Assembly: GCA_023461075.1 (NCBI GenBank)
Contig: JAEWNY010000097.1
Location: forward strand, 1 to 26,510
From: Pseudomonadota bacterium
GTDB lineage: Bacteria; Pseudomonadota; Gammaproteobacteria; Xanthomonadales; Xanthomonadaceae
Length of the DNA stretch: 26,510 nucleotides
Reading direction: 5' to 3'
Shown here piece after piece: positions 22,623 through 26,510 of the stretch; position 1 is the stretch's first letter, and the number at the start of each line of letters is the position of its first letter. Both the position numbers and the translations under genes were made by a program. The notes beneath the pieces are model-generated. The model searched no databases, was not told where the DNA came from, and was given only the letters and a program-made list of their open reading frames with translations.

Positions 22623-23390
22623 CTAGCCTTTCGGCGCAGCCTTCAGGCGCTGCTGGGCGGTGCGGGCGACATCCGTGCCCGGGTACTGCTTGGCCACCGC
22701 CTCAAGCGTCTTGCGACCGGCCGCGTCCTGCTTGAGCCCCAACTGCGAGAGACCCAGTTTCAACATCCCGCCCGGGGTCTTGTCGTGGTTGGGGTAGCGG
22801 CTGACCAGCGCCTGGAATTGCTCGGCGGCCAGTTCGTAGTTCTCGGTGACGTAATAGCTCTCGCCCAGCCAGTAAATCGCGTTCGGCGCGTAGGGGCCGT
22901 TCGGATGCTTGCCCAGGAAATCGCCGAACAGGCGCGAAGCATCGGCGTACTGCCCGGCCTTGAGCGCGTTCATCGCCGCGTCGTAGGCGGCCTTCTCGCC
23001 GGCGGTGGCCGGTCCCGCAGGCTTGGCCTCGGCGGCGGCGGGCGGTGTCGAAGTCACGTCCGGAACCTCGAGCAGCGGCGGCGGCTGGTTGGCCGCCTCG
23101 AGGCGCTGCAGTCGGGTATCGACATCGAGGTATTGCGTGCGCGCCGAACGCGCGGTTTCCTCGTTCTGGTGCTGCAATACCTCGATCTGCGCGCGCAGGG
23201 TCTGGATCTCCGCACGCAGCTCGTCGATCTGCTTGAGCAGTTCAAGGCTGGGCGAAGGCGCATTCGCCTGCTGCTCGAGTGTCTGCAGACGGTCCTTGAC
23301 GCTGGGCCGGCGCTGCGCATCGGCAGCGCTGGGGGCCAACGTCAGCGCGACCACGAGCACGCCGGGCAACAGGAGCGAATGCGCTTTCAT
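22623..23390 (-). CDS. cpoB: Cell division coordinator CpoB (Tol-Pal protein YbgF)
   Basis: A 255-residue periplasmic protein. It has a signal peptide (about 1-25, ending SAADA), a coiled-coil trimerisation segment (about 33-95, with heptad-like LKQIDELRAEIQTLRAQIEVLQHQ), a Pro/Ala linker (100-130) and a TPR domain (about 130-255, with YDAAMNALKAGQYADASRLFGDFL and YWLGESYYVTENYELAAEQFQALV). CpoB links peptidoglycan synthesis by PBP1B to Tol-driven outer-membrane constriction. It starts 10 bp after pal. Confidence 0.94.
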   Translation of the reverse strand: MKAHSLLLPGVLVVALTLAPSAADAQRRPSVKDRLQTLEQQANAPSPSLELLKQIDELRAEIQTLRAQIEVLQHQNEETARSARTQYLDVDTRLQRLEAANQPPPLLEVPDVTSTPPAAAEAKPAGPATAGEKAAYDAAMNALKAGQYADASRLFGDFLGKHPNGPYAPNAIYWLGESYYVTENYELAAEQFQALVSRYPNHDKTPGGMLKLGLSQLGLKQDAAGRKTLEAVAKQYPGTDVARTAQQRLKAAPKG

Positions 23391-23400
23391 CGGCCAGTCC

Positions 23401-23931
23401 TCAGGGCACCGTGTAGTTCAGGTCGGCGCGGCGGTTGCGCGACCAGCAGCCCTCGCCGGATTCACGGCAGACCGGGCGTTCCTCGCCATAGGTGACCACG
23501 GTGATCTGGCCACTTGATGCGCCTTGCGCCTGCAGGGCCTGGGCCACCGAATTGGCGCGGCGCTCGCCCAGCGCGAGGTTGTACTCCTGGCTTCCGCGCT
23601 CATCGGTATTGCCTTCCAGCGTCAGCCGCGCCATCGGGCGGTCACGCAGATACTTGGCGTGGCAGAGGATCGCGTTCTGGAACTCCGGCTTGACGTTGTC
23701 GCGGTCCAGGTCGAAATAGAACGCGCGGATACGCAGGCAGGCATCGCGGTCGAGATCGGCAGCGGTGTAGGCGCCGGCCGGCGCGGTGTACGGGCCCGCG
23801 TCAGGCGTGCCGGTGGTGGTGCCCGTGGTATCGGTGGCCGGCGGCGGCGGGACTTCCTTCACTTTCTTGGAACAGGCGACGACGCTGGCGGACAGCATCA
23901 CGGCGATCGCGAGGCGGGACATCGGGTGCAT
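23401..23931 (-). CDS. pal: Peptidoglycan-associated lipoprotein Pal
   Basis: An outer-membrane lipoprotein that anchors the envelope to peptidoglycan. ATG 23931 is chosen for its AAGGAG site 7 nt upstream, giving 176 residues. The lipobox SVVAC puts the lipidated Cys at 20. A Pro/Thr/Gly linker (27-55) follows, then an OmpA-like domain (about 65-176) with FYFDLDRDNV, LEGNTDERGSQEYNLALGERRA (peptidoglycan-binding Asp and Arg) and RNRRADLNYT. Four extra cysteines (65, 90, 155, 162) lie within the OmpA domain. It lies 41 bp after tolB. Confidence 0.95.
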   Translation of the reverse strand: MHPMSRLAIAVMLSASVVACSKKVKEVPPPPATDTTGTTTGTPDAGPYTAPAGAYTAADLDRDACLRIRAFYFDLDRDNVKPEFQNAILCHAKYLRDRPMARLTLEGNTDERGSQEYNLALGERRANSVAQALQAQGASSGQITVVTYGEERPVCRESGEGCWSRNRRADLNYTVP

Positions 23932-23972
23932 TGCTTCTCTCCTTGTGGGCGATGGGCTCGAAACTCTTCTGA

Positions 23973-25265
23973 TCAACGCGATTGGCGATACGGCGACCAC
24001 GCCGGGTCGCGCAGGTCGCCGCCACCGGCCCGGAGGCGCTCGCGCACCCGGCCGTCGGTAGAGACCACGTACAAAGCGCCGCGACCACCGTCGCGACCGG
24101 CATAGACCACCATGCTGGCGTTGGGTGCGAGGCTGGGCGATTCATCCAGCGAGCCCGGCGAGAGCACGCTCCAGCGCGCGCCGCCCAGGCTCGAATCGAT
24201 CAGTGCGATGCGATAGCTGTTGCCGCCACCCTGCACTACGGCGATCTTCTTGCCATCGGCGGAGACACTGGCATCGGCGTTGTAGCCGCCCTCGAAGCTC
24301 ACCCGGCTGGCGCCGCCGCCACCGGCCGAAGCGCGGTAGATCTGCGGGCGTCCACCGCGGTCCGAGGTGAAATACAGCGTGCTGCCGTCCGCGCCCCAGG
24401 TCGCGGCGGTGTCGATGCCGGATTGATTGGTGACTTGGGTGAGCGCCTTGCTGCCGAGGTCCATCACGTAGATCTCGGGGTTGCCGCTCTTGGACAGGGT
24501 CATCGCCAGGCGGCGTCCATCAGGCGAGAACGACGGCGCGCTGTTGATGCCGGCAAAGCTGGTCAGGCGTTCGCGCGAGCCGCTGACCAGGTCCTGCAGG
24601 TAGATGGCGGAGTTGCCGCTCTCGAAGCTGACGTAGGCCAGCCGGCGGCCGTCCGGGCTCCAGGTCGGCGACATCAACGGCGAGTTGGCGCTGGCCACGC
24701 TGCGCGCGCCGTGGCCATCGGCATCGGCGACCATGATGTCGTACTTGGCCGACTTGCCGAGGCCCTGCACGCTGACATAGGCCACGCGTGTCCAGAACGC
24801 ACCGCGCACGCCGGTCACCTTCTCGTAGACCTCGTCGGCGATCTGGTGGGCGATGTCGCGCATTGCGCTGCCCGGCGCACTCTTGACCAGGCCGATGACG
24901 CGCTGTTGGTTGGCGACATCGAACAATTCGTACTGCACGGTCAAGTCGCCGGTGACCCGGCCGACCAGCAGATAGTCCTGCGCCAAGGTCCGCCAGAACG
25001 GGAAATTGACCTCGGCCGCGGCGGTAGGGCGCTCGGCCATCTGGCTGTCGGGCAGCGGCCGGAACTGGCCGGAGCGGGCAAGGTCGGCATTGATGATCGA
25101 GGCGATCTCGCCGCCCTGTGCGCCGCTAAACGGCACGATGGCGATGGGCGTGGCGGCATCGCGGCCACCGACCAGATCGACTTCCGCCTGCTGGGCGTGG
25201 GCGAGGCCGGCGAATGCGAGCAGCAGGAGGCTGAACAGGAAACGAGGAAAAGGCAGTCGGCGCAT
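23973..25265 (-). CDS. tolB: Tol-Pal system beta-propeller protein TolB
   Basis: A 430-residue periplasmic protein. It has a signal peptide (about 1-24, ending LAHAQ), an N-terminal D1 domain (AEVDLVGGRDAATPIAIVPF through VYEKVTGVRGAFWTRVAYV) and a six-bladed beta-propeller with repeated SPDGRRLAYVSFESGNSAIYLQDL-type blades (about 190-430). TolB binds Pal and competes with peptidoglycan for it. The N terminus contacts TolA. It ends 41 bp before the pal start and follows tolA after 89 bp. Confidence 0.97.
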   Translation of the reverse strand: MRRLPFPRFLFSLLLLAFAGLAHAQQAEVDLVGGRDAATPIAIVPFSGAQGGEIASIINADLARSGQFRPLPDSQMAERPTAAAEVNFPFWRTLAQDYLLVGRVTGDLTVQYELFDVANQQRVIGLVKSAPGSAMRDIAHQIADEVYEKVTGVRGAFWTRVAYVSVQGLGKSAKYDIMVADADGHGARSVASANSPLMSPTWSPDGRRLAYVSFESGNSAIYLQDLVSGSRERLTSFAGINSAPSFSPDGRRLAMTLSKSGNPEIYVMDLGSKALTQVTNQSGIDTAATWGADGSTLYFTSDRGGRPQIYRASAGGGGASRVSFEGGYNADASVSADGKKIAVVQGGGNSYRIALIDSSLGGARWSVLSPGSLDESPSLAPNASMVVYAGRDGGRGALYVVSTDGRVRERLRAGGGDLRDPAWSPYRQSR

Positions 25266-25320
25266 GGAATTCGGGGGAGCGGTTCCAGAAACCCAAGATT
25301 AACTCCCACCCGCGTTACGG

Positions 25321-25351
25321 CTGAATGAGTATTCAGGCTGCGGGCGCAGCC
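25321..25351. promoter_or_regulatory. Tandem hairpins in the tolA-tolB gap
   Basis: Two adjoining inverted repeats: CTGAAT-GAGT-ATTCAG (25321-25336) and GGCTGC-GGGC-GCAGCC (25336-25351), directly 3' of the tolA stop on the minus strand. Neither is followed by a T-tract. They might be mRNA processing or stability elements, or an operator. No convincing tolB promoter is visible in the gap. Confidence 0.4.
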
Positions 25352-25354
25352 GCA

Positions 25355-26377
25355 TCAGCGCGACGGGTAGAAATTCACCACGAAGTCGCGCAGCCGCAGG
25401 TCCTCGTTGCCCTTGAGCGGCAGCGGGCTGGCCTTTTTCACCGCCGCCTCCACCGTGCGCTGGTTCTCGGCGCTGTAAGGGCAATTCGATTGCACCTCGG
25501 CCGAGAGCACTTCGCCGCCGGGCAGCAGCTTGATCCGGATCGGGCAACGCTGCCCGCGCGGGATGTCATCCGGGCGCCGCCATTGTTTCTCGATCTCGTT
25601 GACCACCAGCGCCAGCCATTCGGCGCGGGTGTCCTTGCCCTGCCCCGCGCCGCTGGCCGGCCCGGGACTGGAGGCCGCTGCACCGCCTGCACGCGCCTTG
25701 GCATCCGCCACTTGCTGGGCGCGCTGGGCCGCAAGCGATGCGGCGCGCTTGACCTTGGCATCGGCTTCGGCCTTGGCTTTCGCATCGCTGGCGGCTTTTG
25801 CCTTGGCTGCTGCGGACGCCTTGGCGTCAGCCTCGGCTTTCTGTTGCGCGGCGAGGCGTTTCTTCGCTTCAGCCGCCTGTTGCTGCTGTTTCTGCAGTTC
25901 GATCTGGCGCTCGCGGCGCAGCGCTTCCTGTTCGCGCTCGCGGGACTCGCGGTTCAGCGCATCGCGGCGGGCCTCGTCCTGGTCGCGCGTGTCGGGCTTG
26001 GCGGTCGGCTGGGCCGGTGCGGGCTGCGGCGGAGTCACCGCATCCTGTGGCTCGGGCTCCGGTTCGGGCTGGGGCGGCGGCGGGACCGGTTGTTCGGATT
26101 CGGGCAAGGCTTCGGGCAGCGGTTCGGCGGGCGCGGGCTCGGCCGCAGGTTCGGTGGTCACAACTTCACTGGCCATTCGGTTTTCCAGCGCGGCCTGCAT
26201 CGCGTCCGACAGGCTGCCGGCATCGACCATTTCCGCTTCCACCGGCGGGCCGCCGCCGGCAGGATCGGCAGTCTTGCGCGTCCAGAACAATCCCAAGAAA
26301 ACCAAGCCGAACAGCAGCACATGCAGCAATACCGCCAGCACAAGCGATTGCACGGTATCGGCGCGGGTTTCCCTCAT
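25355..26377 (-). CDS. tolA: Cell envelope integrity protein TolA
   Basis: A 340-residue inner-membrane protein that spans the periplasm and transmits TolQR proton-motive force to TolB and Pal. It has one N-terminal membrane helix (about 12-33, LVLAVLLHVLLFGLVFLGLF), a Pro/Glu-rich stretch (about 76-130), a long Ala/Lys/Glu/Gln helical domain II (about 130-235) and a C-terminal domain III (about 245-340) with EKQWRRPDD, RCPIRIKLLPGGEVLSAEV, SNCPY (a likely disulfide pair) and LRLRDFVVNFYPSR. The start follows the tolR stop by 43 bp. Confidence 0.95.
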   Translation of the reverse strand: MRETRADTVQSLVLAVLLHVLLFGLVFLGLFWTRKTADPAGGGPPVEAEMVDAGSLSDAMQAALENRMASEVVTTEPAAEPAPAEPLPEALPESEQPVPPPPQPEPEPEPQDAVTPPQPAPAQPTAKPDTRDQDEARRDALNRESREREQEALRRERQIELQKQQQQAAEAKKRLAAQQKAEADAKASAAAKAKAASDAKAKAEADAKVKRAASLAAQRAQQVADAKARAGGAAASSPGPASGAGQGKDTRAEWLALVVNEIEKQWRRPDDIPRGQRCPIRIKLLPGGEVLSAEVQSNCPYSAENQRTVEAAVKKASPLPLKGNEDLRLRDFVVNFYPSR

Positions 26378-26420
26378 CGCGGGCCGCCTTGGCTGCGCCG
26401 CGCCGTGGCGCGCACCCGAA

Positions 26421-26510
26421 TCACGGGCGCGCGCGCTCCACCGGCGTGCTCATCAGGCCCGCACGCGTCACGCCGGCTTCGGTCTGCAGGGTCGAGAGCA
26501 CGTCGTACAC
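26421..26510 (-). CDS. tolR: TolR C-terminal end (partial)
   Basis: The last 29 codons of a gene that runs off the window. On the minus strand it reads VYDVLSTLQTEAGVTRAGLM and then STPVERARP before a TGA. The A-G-V-x-x-x-GLM ending is typical of TolR/ExbD proteins, and the position before tolA confirms it. TolR forms the TolQR proton channel. The frame was read directly from the window edge. Confidence 0.88.
   Translation of the reverse strand: MYDVLSTLQTEAGVTRAGLMSTPVERARP

Noticed and set aside
25740..25990. Repetitive Ala/Lys/Glu coding region as a tandem DNA repeat
   Set aside because: This is the normal low-complexity helical domain II of TolA, and the DNA repeats are imperfect.

Overview
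This is a high-GC, gene-dense stretch of a gamma-proteobacterial chromosome. The gene order (DUF2066 / PerM-like / hda divergent from purMN; kdsDC-lptCAB-rpoN-hpf-ptsN-hprK-rapZ-EIIA-ptsH-ptsI-mgtE; tolRAB-pal-cpoB-queE-queC-tRNA-Lys) and the presence of HPr kinase beside RapZ point to the Xanthomonadaceae/Lysobacteraceae (Lysobacter, Luteimonas, Xanthomonas and relatives). That assignment is inference from gene content and order; I cannot name a species. The window looks like core genome. I see no phage, transposon, CRISPR array or defence island.

Layout. (1) 75-3093, minus strand: DUF2066 secreted protein, AI-2E/PerM-type membrane protein and Hda (brake on DnaA), tightly packed. (2) 3229-6453, plus: purM and purN overlapping, then two tandem paralogous secreted DUF3108 proteins, closed by a strong bidirectional terminator. 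(3) 6522-8047, minus: ibaG (BolA family) and murA. (4) 8107-20914, plus: one long co-directional run. It makes KDO (kdsD, kdsC), exports LPS (lptC, lptA, lptB), encodes sigma-54 (rpoN) and hibernation factor (hpf), then a regulatory phosphotransferase system with no sugar permease in the window (ptsN, hprK, rapZ, an EIIA-Man-type protein, HPr, EI), and ends with the Mg2+ channel MgtE and a BaiN/PP_4765-type flavoprotein. (5) 20915-21203: a 64-bp exact direct repeat whose second copy runs into the 3' end of a tRNA-Lys(UUU) gene. (6) 21204-26510, minus: queC and queE (queuosine precursor synthesis) downstream of the Tol-Pal genes cpoB, pal, tolB, tolA and the last 29 codons of tolR.

How the genes fit together: most of the window serves the cell envelope (MurA for peptidoglycan, Kds and Lpt for LPS, Tol-Pal for outer-membrane integrity). 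It is interleaved with the global nitrogen/carbon control hub (RpoN, PtsN, HprK, RapZ, HPr, EI), with replication control (Hda) and purine synthesis. Many junctions are 1-8 bp start/stop overlaps, and several genes use GTG or TTG starts, which suggests translational coupling.

No clearly novel multi-gene system was found. The best leads are the duplicated tRNA-Lys tail, hairpins placed at the rpoN and hpf ribosome-binding regions, an altered active-site motif in EI, a Pal protein with four extra cysteines, and the tandem DUF3108 pair.
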